From Bacillus sp. IITD106 (GTDB taxonomy: Bacteria; Bacillota; Bacilli; Bacillales; Bacillaceae_C), in assembly GCF_019459225.1 (NCBI RefSeq), contig NZ_JAIAZY010000037.1, forward strand, positions 1 through 48,209: 48,209 bases of DNA, given 5' to 3'. The notes under the pieces were generated by a model that saw only the letters and a list, made by a program, of their open reading frames with translations, ran no database searches and was not told where the DNA came from. The position numbers and the translations under genes were made by a program. This document shows, piece after piece, positions 24,263 through 33,239 of this stretch (position 1 is its first letter; each line of letters opens with the position of its first letter).

Positions 24263-25319
24263 TTCCTGGATTTTAATGGTGGTTTTATTGCTATCCGCTT
24301 GTTCAGAACATAAAAATGACAAGCAAACACTCCCTAAGAATGAAGAGCAGCCTGCATTTGGAAATAAAACAGAAAAACAACTTGCTGACCACTTAGAAAT
24401 ACCGTGGTCCATAACTAAGAAAGATAATATGTTTTTTATAAGTGAGAGGCATGGCACCATTACTTCTATCGATGAACATACAGGGGAGAAGAAGCAGCTT
24501 CCTGTTATTCTGCAAAAAAATCTTTACACTGGAGGAGAAGGAGGATTTTTAGGCTTAGAGCTCATTCCTAATACCGATTTAGAAGCTTTTGCCTATCATA
24601 CATACGAGGAAGATGGGGAGATTTTAAATCGTGTCATTCGAATAGTAAAAGATACTGATGCTTGGCGGGAAATAGCAATACTTATGGAAGAAATACCCGG
24701 CACACAAATTCATAATGGCGGTAGAATTAAAATTGGTCCAGATCAAAAACTCTACATAACTGCAGGCGATGCAGCGAATCCTGAGTCTGCTCAAAGCACC
24801 GAAAACTTATCTGGAAAAATTTTACGAATAGAATTTGATGGTTCGATTCCGAACGATAATCCGATTAAAGACTCCCCAATATATTCATACGGCCATCGAA
24901 ACCCACAAGGACTTGCGTGGTCTGAAAAAGGTCAATTGTATGAAACCGAGCATGGGCAAAGTGCTCATGATGAAATTAATATCATTAGTTCTGGGAAAAA
25001 TTACGGTTGGCCCGATATACAAGGAGACGAGCAAAAAGCAGGAATGGAATCTCCAATCTTTCATACAAATGGGAACACATGGGCTCCGAGTGGAACGGTG
25101 TATCATCAAGGAAAATTATATATTGCTTCTTTAAGGGGAGAGGCACTAAGGGTCTATGATCTAAAAAAAAATGAAGCAAGTATAATGTTCGAAGGATACG
25201 GTCGGATACGGGATATACTGATTGATGGTGACTTCCTATATTTTATTACAAATAATACGGATGGCAGAGGGAATCCCGCAGAAAATGATGATCGTCTTAT
25301 TAAAATAGATTTAAAATAA
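24219..25319 (+). CDS. Lipoprotein of the PQQ-dependent sugar (aldose/sorbosone) dehydrogenase family
   Basis: A 366-residue lipoprotein: MENMKSWGKLIFSRSSWILMVVLLLSAC has a lipobox ending at Cys28. The mature part has the six-bladed beta-propeller signatures of soluble glucose/sorbosone dehydrogenases: HLEIPWSITKK, GGEGGFLGLELIP, HNGGRIKIGPDQKLYITAGD, YGHRNPQGLAW, ETEHGQSAHDEINII and a GKNYGWPDIQG calcium/PQQ region. The family oxidises sugars with PQQ; many Gram-positive members have no known substrate, and I see no PQQ synthesis genes here. The start is GTG 24219, 5 bp after TTGGAGGA. It overlaps the preceding gene and shares a bidirectional terminator with rnhC. Confidence 0.85.
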   Translation: MENMKSWGKLIFSRSSWILMVVLLLSACSEHKNDKQTLPKNEEQPAFGNKTEKQLADHLEIPWSITKKDNMFFISERHGTITSIDEHTGEKKQLPVILQKNLYTGGEGGFLGLELIPNTDLEAFAYHTYEEDGEILNRVIRIVKDTDAWREIAILMEEIPGTQIHNGGRIKIGPDQKLYITAGDAANPESAQSTENLSGKILRIEFDGSIPNDNPIKDSPIYSYGHRNPQGLAWSEKGQLYETEHGQSAHDEINIISSGKNYGWPDIQGDEQKAGMESPIFHTNGNTWAPSGTVYHQGKLYIASLRGEALRVYDLKKNEASIMFEGYGRIRDILIDGDFLYFITNNTDGRGNPAENDDRLIKIDLK

Positions 25320-25348
25320 GGTTGAGGAGCTTGCCTCAACCTTATTTT
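25313..25348. terminator. Bidirectional terminator between the dehydrogenase-like gene and rnhC
   Basis: AAAATAAGGTTGAGG (25313-25327) pairs perfectly with CCTCAACCTTATTTT (25334-25348) around AGCTTG. Both convergent stop codons lie inside the stem. Confidence 0.9.
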
Positions 25349-26277
25349 AATCCAGCTATTTTTTTTGCTTTATTTGTGTTTGCAAAGTGTAATTTTGTAA
25401 ATCGATTCAACGCGGATAATCCTTTTGCCTTGATTAATCTAGCCGCATCTTGATCGACTTTTGGGCCGGCTCCTTTTGTTAATGGAAAACCCGCTTTTTC
25501 GCTTAATTCATCAAAGGCTTTTAAAAAAGCATATCTTGCTAAAATGGAAGCGGCTGCGACAGAAAGGTGAATGCTTTCTGCTTTCGTACTAAAGTAAACA
25601 TTCTCCCGCAAGATGTTCTTCTGTCCTTGAAGATGGCGAAAATATATAGATGCTTCCGCAAACTGATCGATAAGGATTGCTTCAGGTTTTTCGGGTTCAA
25701 TTTTTGTCAGTAAATGGTTTAAAGCTTGATTATGTAAAATGGCAGTAATTTTACCTTGGGTCATTCCTGATGCTTGTAGTTGGTTATATTTTTCATTTGG
25801 CAATGTTAATAAACTGTAAGGCAGAAACGTCAGTAAATCTTTGGCGATTGTAATGATTTGCGAATCCGTTAAATTCTTGGAATCTTTTACTCCAAGCTCC
25901 TTTAATAGTAACATTTGATCGTTTTTTACATATGCTGCTACGACTGTCATTGGTCCGAAATAATCGCCTTTTCCTACTTCATCTGATCCGATTGCAGACA
26001 TGGAGGAAATGTTGGGTGGAAGCGGGACTCCTGATGTTTTTCTGGAAGAACTAGGTTTTTCAATATTTTCACTAGATTGACTCCAATTTTGTGCTTCTTC
26101 TTCATTCCCAGCTCCCTGAAACATTACTTTTCCAGAACGATAGGCCGTAACGGTGCAGCCATTTTTTTTCGCGATAAAAATAGCTCCGGGAGGTGTTTTA
26201 TCAGTTTTATAATCCTTATAATATGAGTCCATTTTTTCAATTTGGGATAGGGGTAATTGAATGACAATATTTGCCAA
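25342..26277 (-). CDS. rnhC: Ribonuclease HIII
   Basis: Degrades RNA in RNA-DNA hybrids. The N-terminal TBP-like domain (about 1-90, with PPGAIFIAKKNGCTVTAYRSGKVMFQG) distinguishes HIII from HII. The catalytic domain has IGSDEVGKGDYFGPM (D and E metal ligands), GVKDSKNLTDSQI, ILIDQFAEAS and SIHLSVAAASILARYAF. I chose TTG 26277, preceded by GAAAGGAAGTG on the minus strand, giving MANIVIQLPLSQIEKM and 311 residues; the longer frame to 26316 passes over that binding site. It is divergent from zapA, as in B. subtilis. Confidence 0.95.
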   Translation of the reverse strand: MANIVIQLPLSQIEKMDSYYKDYKTDKTPPGAIFIAKKNGCTVTAYRSGKVMFQGAGNEEEAQNWSQSSENIEKPSSSRKTSGVPLPPNISSMSAIGSDEVGKGDYFGPMTVVAAYVKNDQMLLLKELGVKDSKNLTDSQIITIAKDLLTFLPYSLLTLPNEKYNQLQASGMTQGKITAILHNQALNHLLTKIEPEKPEAILIDQFAEASIYFRHLQGQKNILRENVYFSTKAESIHLSVAAASILARYAFLKAFDELSEKAGFPLTKGAGPKVDQDAARLIKAKGLSALNRFTKLHFANTNKAKKIAGLK

Positions 26278-26431
26278 ATGAACACTTCCTTTCGATTGTA
26301 TTATATAAAAATTCACTCATCTTCTATAAACTCCTCTATCATTTCTTCCACACATTTAGACAATATATTCCCATCCTTTTTTATTCGTGATATGATATGG
26401 AATAGGATTCTAGCGATTGGAGGCTATTGGT

Positions 26432-26692
26432 TTGACGGAAAATGAAAAGATTCGGACCATGGTCATGATTTATGGAGAACAGTATACCATTTCCGGAACT
26501 GAAACGACAGAGCATATGCAGCAAGTGGCGTCGCTTGTCGATACAAAAATGCGAGAAATACATTCGGTGAACCCTAATCTTAATACTAGTTCTCTTGCTG
26601 TGTTGACAGCCGTTAATACTATCCATGAATATATTAAACTACAAGAAAAATATGAAAAACTTGTAGAAGAATTTAATCAATTAAAGGACTGA
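26432..26692 (+). CDS. zapA: Cell division protein ZapA
   Basis: An 86-residue protein that binds FtsZ and bundles Z-ring filaments. IRTMVMIYGEQYTISGTET is the N-terminal beta part; MQQVASLVDTKMREIHSVNP and SLAVLTAVNTIHEYIKLQEKYEKL form the long coiled-coil helices. The start is TTG 26432, 8 nt after GGAGG (26419-26423); the open frame continues back to a TTG at 26417 that lies on the binding site. Seven bases separate it from the CvpA-family gene. Confidence 0.9.
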   Translation: MTENEKIRTMVMIYGEQYTISGTETTEHMQQVASLVDTKMREIHSVNPNLNTSSLAVLTAVNTIHEYIKLQEKYEKLVEEFNQLKD

Positions 26693-26699
26693 ACTTTTT

Positions 26700-27242
26700 A
26701 TGCTTGACCTTATTTTATTAGGCTTACTTGTTTTTGGCTTTCTAATTGGATTGAGAAGAGGCTTTATTTTACAACTTATTCACATGATAGGATTCATAGT
26801 TTCCTTGATTATTGCTTACAAGTATTATGATGATCTTGCACCATTGCTTAAGCTTTGGATCCCTTACCCGGATTTAAGCAGTAATGCTACTTTTAAAATG
26901 GTGTTGGATGGAATAAGCTTCGACGCAGCGTTTTATCGTGTCATTGCCTTTGCGATCATCTTTTTTGCTGTAAGAATTGTACTTGGAATCATTGGTTCTG
27001 CCCTTGATATCGTTGCAAGCCTCCCAGTTATTAAGGTAATTAATATTTGGGCTGGAGGTATTCTTGGAGTAATAGAAATATATTTACTAGTTTTTATTCT
27101 TTTATACATTGCGGCACTTGTTCCGATAGCTTCAATTCAAACGGCACTAACCGACTCAACAATAGCCGAAACAATTTTAAAAAATACACCTTATTTTTCG
27201 GAAGTAGTTAAAACATGGTGGCTCGATTATATTCAACAATAA
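26700..27242 (+). CDS. yshB: CvpA family membrane protein (YshB)
   Basis: A 180-residue membrane protein with four hydrophobic segments, the first beginning MLDLILLGLLVFGFLIGLRRGFILQ. The G-[LI]-[RK]-RGF turn and a long second helix FYRVIAFAIIFFAVRIVLGIIGSALD match the CvpA (colicin V production) family. The actual function in bacilli is not known; envelope homeostasis or division links have been suggested for relatives. AAAGGAC near the end of zapA is the only visible ribosome binding site. Probable zapA-yshB operon, ended by a large terminator. Confidence 0.85.
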   Translation: MLDLILLGLLVFGFLIGLRRGFILQLIHMIGFIVSLIIAYKYYDDLAPLLKLWIPYPDLSSNATFKMVLDGISFDAAFYRVIAFAIIFFAVRIVLGIIGSALDIVASLPVIKVINIWAGGILGVIEIYLLVFILLYIAALVPIASIQTALTDSTIAETILKNTPYFSEVVKTWWLDYIQQ

Positions 27243-27243
27243 G

Positions 27244-27310
27244 TGGCCGTCCCTAAAAGGAGCGGGAATTCTAAAAGGAACCCGCAAGCTTTCATAGGGC
27301 GGCCTCTTTT
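27244..27310 (+). terminator. Large composite terminator after yshB
   Basis: GGCCGTCCCTA (27244-27254) faces TAGGGCGGCC before TCTTTTG. Inside lies a second hairpin, GCGGG facing CCCGC. The two stems together would make a long branched or extended hairpin. Confidence 0.75.
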
Positions 27311-27354
27311 GTTAATATATGTTAAGAGAGAAAAACGCGTGGCTGGTGAAAAAT

Positions 27355-29073
27355 ATGAAAATAAATAAAAAGGATATCATACGTTTACTTGAACAAATTG
27401 CGATATATATGGAGCTAAAAGGGGAAAATCCATTTAAAATTGCTGCTTTCCGAAAGGCTGCTGGTGCATTGGAAACAGATGATCGCAGTCTAACGGAAAT
27501 TACTGCGTTTACAGATATTCCTGGAATAGGAAAAGGGACAGGAGCTGTCATTGAGGAATATATAAAAGAAGGAACCTCCTCTGTATTACAGGAATTAAAG
27601 GAAGAAGTACCGAAAGGGTTAATCCCGTTATTGCAGCTGCCTGGTCTTGGCGGCAAGAAAATCTCTAGGCTGTATCAAGAGCTTGGTGTGGAGGATGTCG
27701 AGGCTTTAAAAGAAGCTTGTGAAAATAATCGTGTGGCAGGCTTAAAAGGATTTGGGAAAAAAACACAAGAAAAAATTCTTGCTTCCATTGCTCAATTCGG
27801 CACTCAACCAACACGCCTTCCCATTGGTTACATGCTGTCGGTAGCTAATCATATTGAAGCATATTTAAATGAAATAAACGAAATAACTTCTTTTTCTAGA
27901 GCAGGAAGTTTACGGCGGATGAGAGAAACAATAAAAGACCTTGATTTTATTATTGCAACGAAATCACCATCAGCTGTGAAAGAACAACTTCTTTCGATTG
28001 ATGGTTTAAAGGAAGCAACTGCTAGTGGAGAAACGAAAATAACAATCGTCATGGACGGAAGGTACGAAGTTTCGGTTGATTTTAGATTAGTAGCTCCTAA
28101 TGAATTTGCGACAGCTTTACATCATTTTACGGGCTCAAAAGATCATAATATCAGGATGCGCCAGCTTGCAAAGGAAAGAGGAGAAAAAATAAGTGAGTAT
28201 GGTGTGGAAAATGTAGAAACTGGAGAAGTGCTGACATTCAATAGTGAGCATGACTTTTTCCACCACTTCGATCTGCCATTTATTCCACCTGAAATAAGAG
28301 AAGATGGAAAAGAAATTGATCTCTACAAAGCTACTACTGGATTAATTTCATTGGAGGACATTAAAGGCGATCTTCATATGCATACGACATGGTCTGATGG
28401 AGCTTATTCTCTGGAAGAAATGGTAGAAGCATGTAGGAAAAAAGGCTATCAATATATGGCGATTACCGATCATTCCGAATTTTTGAGAGTTGCGAATGGT
28501 CTATCGGTTGAACGTATAAAGCAGCAAAACGAAGAGATCCGAGCATTAAATGAAAAATATGATGATATATTAATTTTATCTGGAATCGAAATGGATATCC
28601 TGCCGGATGGAAGCTTAAATTACTCTGATGATGTGTTGGCTGAGCTAGATTTTGTCATTGCATCCATTCATTCCAGTTTCTCGCAGCCGAGAGAAACAAT
28701 CATGGAAAGACTTTACAATGCTTTAATAAATCCCCATGTTGATATGATTGCCCATCCAACAGGACGCTTAATCGGGAGACGCGACGGATATGATGTAGAC
28801 ACCGACTTACTAATTAAGCTTGCGAAAGAGACGAACACGGCGCTCGAGTTAAATGCCAATCCGGAAAGGCTTGATTTAAGTGCTGAGTATTTGAAAAAAG
28901 CAATGGATGCAGGTGTAAAAGTAGCCATTAATACAGATGCACACAATATTCGCAGTCTAGATTTTATGAATATCGGTGTTTCTGCTGCTAAAAGAGGCTG
29001 GGTGAAAAAAACATCTGTCATCAATGCGATGGAACGGGATGAATTACTGCAATTTTTGAAGAGAAACGATTAG
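27355..29073 (+). CDS. polX: DNA polymerase/3'-5' exonuclease PolX
   Basis: A 572-residue bacterial family X polymerase for gap filling in base excision repair. The N-terminal helix-hairpin-helix 8-kDa-like region ([37 protein letters not shown]) and a second HhH ([18 protein letters not shown]) lead into the nucleotidyltransferase palm with [21 protein letters not shown]. The C-terminal PHP domain carries the exonuclease metal sites: [36 protein letters not shown] and NTDAHN. I chose ATG 27355, which gives a length near the 570-residue B. subtilis protein; the frame extends 12 codons upstream. mutS2 follows after 17 bp. Confidence 0.95.
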   Translation: MKINKKDIIRLLEQIAIYMELKGENPFKIAAFRKAAGALETDDRSLTEITAFTDIPGIGKGTGAVIEEYIKEGTSSVLQELKEEVPKGLIPLLQLPGLGGKKISRLYQELGVEDVEALKEACENNRVAGLKGFGKKTQEKILASIAQFGTQPTRLPIGYMLSVANHIEAYLNEINEITSFSRAGSLRRMRETIKDLDFIIATKSPSAVKEQLLSIDGLKEATASGETKITIVMDGRYEVSVDFRLVAPNEFATALHHFTGSKDHNIRMRQLAKERGEKISEYGVENVETGEVLTFNSEHDFFHHFDLPFIPPEIREDGKEIDLYKATTGLISLEDIKGDLHMHTTWSDGAYSLEEMVEACRKKGYQYMAITDHSEFLRVANGLSVERIKQQNEEIRALNEKYDDILILSGIEMDILPDGSLNYSDDVLAELDFVIASIHSSFSQPRETIMERLYNALINPHVDMIAHPTGRLIGRRDGYDVDTDLLIKLAKETNTALELNANPERLDLSAEYLKKAMDAGVKVAINTDAHNIRSLDFMNIGVSAAKRGWVKKTSVINAMERDELLQFLKRND

Positions 29074-29090
29074 GGACGGAGTTTTTAACA

Positions 29091-31448
29091 ATGAATAAAA
29101 AAATATTAAAAACCCTTGAATTTAATAAAATCCTCGCCCAGTTGGAGGAATTTGCTTCTTCTGTATTAGGTGTAGAAAAAATTCAAAACCTAGTGCCTTC
29201 TTCTTTTTTGGATGAAGTTAAAGAGATGCAAAATGAAACAGATGAGGCCGCTCATGTGCTCAGATTAAAGGGACGTGCTCCATTAAGTGGAATTCATAAT
29301 ATTAAGCCTCATGTGAAAAGAGCAGAAATTGGCGGAATCTTAAATTCTATGGAGCTTATGCAAACGGCAAGCACAATTTACACTGGACGTTCCATGAAGC
29401 GCTTTATTGAAGGATTGTTGGAAAATGAAGTGGATATTCCTATACTCGAAGACAAAGCAAGTCAAATTGTAATTTTAATAGACCTAGAAAAACAAATTAA
29501 AAATGCAATTGATGAGAGCGGTGAGGTACTAGATTCTGCCAGCGAAGCCCTCAGGAGTATTAGGCAACAGGTAAGAAGAAGTGAAGGGAAAATTAGAGAA
29601 AAGCTAGAAGGCTTAATTAGAAACCGAAACGCCCAAAAAATGCTTTCAGATGCGATCATTACGATAAGAAATGAACGTTACGTTATTCCCGTTAAACAGG
29701 AATATCGAGCACATTATGGTGGAATTGTTCATGACCAATCTTCCTCTGGCCAAACACTTTTTATTGAACCACAGGCAATTGTTGATTTGAATAATGCTTT
29801 AAGGGAACTGCAATTAAAGGAAAAGCAGGAAATTGACAGGATTCTTGCAGAACTTTCTGCTCATGTAGCCGAATCCGCTGAAGATTTGAATCATTTAGTA
29901 GGAGTATTGGCAGAGCTTGATTTTATATTTGCAAAAGCTCGTTTTGGAAAAGAAATGAATGCGACAAAGCCAAAAATAAACGATAAGGGTATTGTTCGTT
30001 TGTTAAAAGCGCGTCATCCTCTCTTACCTATTAAAGAAGCGATTGCCAATGATATCACTCTCGGCGAAGAATATACGACTATGGTCATCACTGGACCGAA
30101 TACGGGTGGAAAAACGATCACTTTAAAAACAGTCGGTCTTTTAACACTTATGGGACAGGCAGGGTTGCAAATACCTGCCGCCGAAGGATCTGAAATTGCT
30201 GTATTTAAAGAAGTGTTTGCTGATATCGGGGACGAACAATCAATTGAGCAATCTTTAAGTACATTCTCTTCTCATATGGTAAATATAGTCGATATTCTAA
30301 AGAACGTGGACCATGAAAGTCTTGTGCTCTTCGATGAGCTTGGTGCTGGAACAGATCCACAGGAAGGCGCTGCGCTTGCAATTTCCATTTTAGATGAGGT
30401 GTATCAGCGCGGAGCTCATGTCGTTGCAACAACTCATTATCCTGAGCTAAAAGCTTATGGTTACAATCGTCCAGGAGTTATAAACGCTAGTGTAGAATTT
30501 GATGTAGAGACGTTGCGGCCAACTTATAAATTATTGATTGGGATTCCTGGGAGGAGTAACGCCTTTGAGATTTCTAAAAGGCTTGGACTTTCAGATTCGG
30601 TTATATCGTCTGCGCGTTCCATGATTGATACCGAAAGTAACGAAGTAGAAAATATGATTGCATCTCTCGAAAAAAGCAGAAGAGAAGCGGAACAAGAATA
30701 TAAAGAGGCACATGACTACTTAAGAAATTCTGAAAAACTATTTCAGGATCTTCAGAAACAAATGATCGAATTTTATGAGCGTAAACAAAAAATGTATGAT
30801 GATGCTGAGGCGAAAGCTGCAAAAGTCATTGAAAAAGCAAAGGCTGAGGCAGAAGAAGTAATGGCGGAGCTGCGTCAAATGAGACTTGAAGGTGGAACCC
30901 ATGTTAAAGAACATGAGTTGATTGAAGCTAGGCGAAAGTTAGACGAGGCAATGCCGAAACTTGATAAAGGTATCGATCCATCAAAAGAGAAAAAGCAAAA
31001 GCGTGAGTTTCAGCCAGGAGACGAGGTAACGGTAACAACCTTCGGTCAAAAGGGGCATCTTATTGAGAAAATTGGACAAGACGAATGGCAAGTACAAGTT
31101 GGAATAATGAAAATGAAGGTACACGAGCAAAATTTAGTTTTCATTAGGGCAGAAGAGAAAAAAGAGACGAAACCACTCGCCACAATAAAGGGTAGAGACT
31201 ACCATGTGAAATTAGAATTAGACTTGCGTGGAGAACGTTATGAAGATGCCCTATTAAAAGTTGAAAAGTATATTGATGATGCTTTATTAGCGAACTATCC
31301 GCGTGTTTCCATCATTCATGGAAAAGGAACAGGTGCACTTCGGACGGGAGTTACAGAATTTTTGAAACATCATCGCGCTGTCAAACGTATAAGATTAGGA
31401 GAAGCGGGTGAAGGTGGAAGTGGTGTAACGGTAGTAGAGTTCAAATGA
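29091..31448 (+). CDS. mutS2: Endonuclease MutS2
   Basis: A 785-residue MutS-family ATPase lacking the mismatch-recognition domain, implicated in suppressing homologous recombination and, more recently, in rescue of collided ribosomes. The N-terminal core and lever precede the ATPase with Walker [15 protein letters not shown] (near 335), [14 protein letters not shown] and Walker [18 protein letters not shown] long coiled coil (about 510-640), a KOW-like segment ([18 protein letters not shown]), and the C-terminal Smr nuclease domain ([34 protein letters not shown]) complete it. Length is standard and all motifs are intact. Co-transcribed with polX. Confidence 0.97.
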   Translation: MNKKILKTLEFNKILAQLEEFASSVLGVEKIQNLVPSSFLDEVKEMQNETDEAAHVLRLKGRAPLSGIHNIKPHVKRAEIGGILNSMELMQTASTIYTGRSMKRFIEGLLENEVDIPILEDKASQIVILIDLEKQIKNAIDESGEVLDSASEALRSIRQQVRRSEGKIREKLEGLIRNRNAQKMLSDAIITIRNERYVIPVKQEYRAHYGGIVHDQSSSGQTLFIEPQAIVDLNNALRELQLKEKQEIDRILAELSAHVAESAEDLNHLVGVLAELDFIFAKARFGKEMNATKPKINDKGIVRLLKARHPLLPIKEAIANDITLGEEYTTMVITGPNTGGKTITLKTVGLLTLMGQAGLQIPAAEGSEIAVFKEVFADIGDEQSIEQSLSTFSSHMVNIVDILKNVDHESLVLFDELGAGTDPQEGAALAISILDEVYQRGAHVVATTHYPELKAYGYNRPGVINASVEFDVETLRPTYKLLIGIPGRSNAFEISKRLGLSDSVISSARSMIDTESNEVENMIASLEKSRREAEQEYKEAHDYLRNSEKLFQDLQKQMIEFYERKQKMYDDAEAKAAKVIEKAKAEAEEVMAELRQMRLEGGTHVKEHELIEARRKLDEAMPKLDKGIDPSKEKKQKREFQPGDEVTVTTFGQKGHLIEKIGQDEWQVQVGIMKMKVHEQNLVFIRAEEKKETKPLATIKGRDYHVKLELDLRGERYEDALLKVEKYIDDALLANYPRVSIIHGKGTGALRTGVTEFLKHHRAVKRIRLGEAGEGGSGVTVVEFK

Positions 31449-31487
31449 TGCAATATTTCACCTTTGCATAACGAAGGGGGATAAGGG

Positions 31488-31895
31488 ATGGACTCATTTT
31501 GGGAAAATGCATTTATTCAGACAGCAGGCTATTATAGTGTAACAGTCCTATGTATTATCTTATTTTTATTTATTTTTGAGGTAGTTACGAAATACAATAA
31601 CTGGGAAGAAATCAAAAAAGGAAATATTTCTGTTGCTATGGCGACAGGAGGGAAAATATTTGGGATTGCTAATGTGTTTAGGCACTCCATTCTAAATCAT
31701 GACACCCTTTTTGTTATGATTGGTTGGGGGGTATTCGGCTTTTTTCTTCTGCTCACAGGATATTTTATTTTTGAATTTTTAACCCCCAAATTTAGGATTG
31801 ATGAAGAAATAGAAAAGGATAATCGCGCAGTAGGTTTTATTTCGCTCGTAATATCAGTCGGACTTTCCTATGTTATAGGAGCGGGTATTTCGTAA
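31488..31895 (+). CDS. yshE: DUF350 membrane protein YshE
   Basis: A 135-residue membrane protein with four hydrophobic helices. The DUF350 signature appears as FEVVTKYNNWEEIKKGNISVAMATGGKIFGIANVFR, followed by the second half with ITPKF-like residues and EKDNRAVGFISLVISVGLSYVIGAGIS. Function unknown. AAGGGGG precedes the ATG. Its place after mutS2 and before lcfA is the same as in B. subtilis. It is followed by degraded repeat sequence, and no terminator is seen before 32132. Confidence 0.88.
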   Translation: MDSFWENAFIQTAGYYSVTVLCIILFLFIFEVVTKYNNWEEIKKGNISVAMATGGKIFGIANVFRHSILNHDTLFVMIGWGVFGFFLLLTGYFIFEFLTPKFRIDEEIEKDNRAVGFISLVISVGLSYVIGAGIS

Positions 31896-31902
31896 GATCA
31901 GA

Positions 31903-32048
31903 ACAAGCGCCTATTTCGTCGCCGTACTTGCCCGAAAGAATGTAAGTCCCTTCAGCTAAACACCTAAGGACATTTGTTTTTAACTTTCAACTGAGGTGCA
32001 GAAACGCGCGAAGCTGGTGAGGCGAAAAGCGCTAAAGCTAGACAAGGA
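31903..32048. repeat. Diverged member of the modular repeat family
   Basis: The ends AACAAGCGCCTATTTCG and AAAAGCGCTAAAGCTAGACAAGG resemble the AAAGCGCC / GGCGCTGGAGCTAGACAA ends of the long element, but the middle is different. The last bases run directly into the ribosome binding site of the small ORF at 32059. Confidence 0.5.
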
Positions 32049-32058
32049 GTAGAATGTA

Positions 32059-32139
32059 GTGGAAAAACTTGCAAAAGTCATGCTTGTATTATGCGGTATT
32101 TTTCTTCTCATTGGAATTATTTATTTAATTAATGCATAA
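32059..32139 (+). CDS. Putative 26-residue single-pass membrane peptide
   Basis: A GTG start is preceded at 9 nt by AAGGAG (32044-32049). The peptide begins MEKLAKVMLVLCGIFLL and continues hydrophobic to a polar-free end, ILINA-like, with TAA at 32137. Charge then a hydrophobic helix of about 18 residues is the usual form of bacterial small membrane proteins. The stop codon lies inside a strong terminator, giving a compact gene unit. Function unknown; too short for homology by eye. The alternative is a chance frame in a leader. Confidence 0.55.
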   Translation: MEKLAKVMLVLCGIFLLIGIIYLINA

Positions 32140-32170
32140 AAGAAGAGGGTAATCCTCTTCTTTTATGCAT
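32132..32170. terminator. Strong bidirectional terminator
   Basis: ATGCATAAAAGAAGAGG (32132-32148) pairs perfectly with CCTCTTCTTTTATGCAT around GTAAT. It serves both the plus-strand small ORF and the minus-strand oxidoreductase gene, whose stop codon it touches. Confidence 0.9.
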
Positions 32171-33069
32171 TATATAAAATGTTCAACAATTTTCTCAGCA
32201 AGTAAATGTGTGTTCAAATCTCTATCATAGCCATTGTATTGTTGAGCGTCTTTTTGAACACAGTCTAAAAATTGAGCAACTATGTGGTGAAAGCCTCTTT
32301 TTTCGAGAGTTGGCTGCCAGTCGTTATGACCATAATGTAAGATGTTTTTATCCTTGTGTGACGCAACGTCACTTACATTCATAACTTTTCGCGTTTCTTC
32401 TGAGCTCATCACTTCTACCATTTCTTCTGTAGTGCCAGAATCGCGATTCATTATGCCAATGGCTGTTCCTTCACTCGATTCAATTTGCAAAGTTACATGA
32501 TGAAGCTCGCCATTTTTCTTCTTTCCACGAATAATGATTTCCTCGTACGAATAAGGAAATAAATAGAGTAGAGTATCGATAACATGAATAAAATCATCAA
32601 AAATAAAAGTACGTGTATCTGCTGGATGATGACTTCGATTTTTTTGCATTACAATCATATTTGGATTATTGATTTCTTTTAGTTTTTTGTACGGAGGTGC
32701 AAATCTACGATTAAAGCCAACCATTAGGACAAGCCCTTTTTCTTTCGCTTTTTCAATTAGTCTTTTGGATGAATCTCCAAAATATGTTATCGGTTTATCG
32801 ATATACACATGGATTCCATAATCCAATAGCTTATCAATTATGTCCTCGTGGGAATGAGTGGCAGTGTGCACAAATACAGCTTGGATGCCACTTGCTATCA
32901 GATCCTCTAAATTATGATACGTATGTTTAATCTGGTATGTTGCAGCAATGTCTAAAAGAGTTTCTTTATTTCTCGTGCAAATATGTAGTTCAATACCTTT
33001 TGTTTGTGTTAGTACGGGTAAATAAGCCTTTTTAGCTATATCCCCAATCCCGACCATCCCAATTTTCAT
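32170..33069 (-). CDS. Gfo/Idh/MocA family NAD(P)-dependent oxidoreductase
   Basis: A 299-residue protein with an N-terminal Rossmann fold: MKIGMVGIGDIAKKAYLPVL (GxGxxA form), then HICTRNKETL and AVFVHTATHSHEDIIDKLLDYGIHVYIDKPITYF, the EKP-type motif as DKP. VLMVGFNRRFAPPYKKL and the C-terminal dimerisation sheet complete the fold. Substrate unknown; relatives oxidise sugars or inositols. I chose ATG 33069, which follows AAGGTGAT; the open frame extends 50 codons upstream without a binding site. It stands alone, divergent from lcfA, and I do not recall it at this site in B. subtilis, so it may be an insertion. Confidence 0.85.
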   Translation of the reverse strand: MKIGMVGIGDIAKKAYLPVLTQTKGIELHICTRNKETLLDIAATYQIKHTYHNLEDLIASGIQAVFVHTATHSHEDIIDKLLDYGIHVYIDKPITYFGDSSKRLIEKAKEKGLVLMVGFNRRFAPPYKKLKEINNPNMIVMQKNRSHHPADTRTFIFDDFIHVIDTLLYLFPYSYEEIIIRGKKKNGELHHVTLQIESSEGTAIGIMNRDSGTTEEMVEVMSSEETRKVMNVSDVASHKDKNILHYGHNDWQPTLEKRGFHHIVAQFLDCVQKDAQQYNGYDRDLNTHLLAEKIVEHFI

Positions 33070-33158
33070 TTTCATCACCTTATTTTTATTTTTTTCCTTA
33101 TAAGCATTATCCTTTATAAAAGAATAAAAGTGAAATAGATTTCTTTGACGATGAATAA

Positions 33159-33187
33159 TTGAATGAAATAAACTCTTATCATATAAT
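33159..33187 (+). promoter_or_regulatory. SigA promoter of lcfA
   Basis: TTGAAT (33159-33164), 17-bp spacer, TATAAT (33182-33187). The -35 overlaps ATGAATAATTGAATGAA, two direct TGAAT words recalling FadR half-sites but not forming the FadR palindrome. Confidence 0.7.
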
Positions 33188-33239
33188 AGAAGAGAAGTTC
33201 TAATTTTCAAATTGTTCATTTAAAACGAGGGGGGATTGT

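Noticed and set aside
33151-33167. FadR box in front of lcfA
   Set aside because: The TGAAT words are direct, not inverted, so the palindrome is absent; it may be a weak site but I cannot support it.
33070-33219. 50-residue N-terminal extension of the oxidoreductase
   Set aside because: The extension overlaps the lcfA promoter region and precedes the Rossmann start; AAGGTGAT supports ATG 33069.
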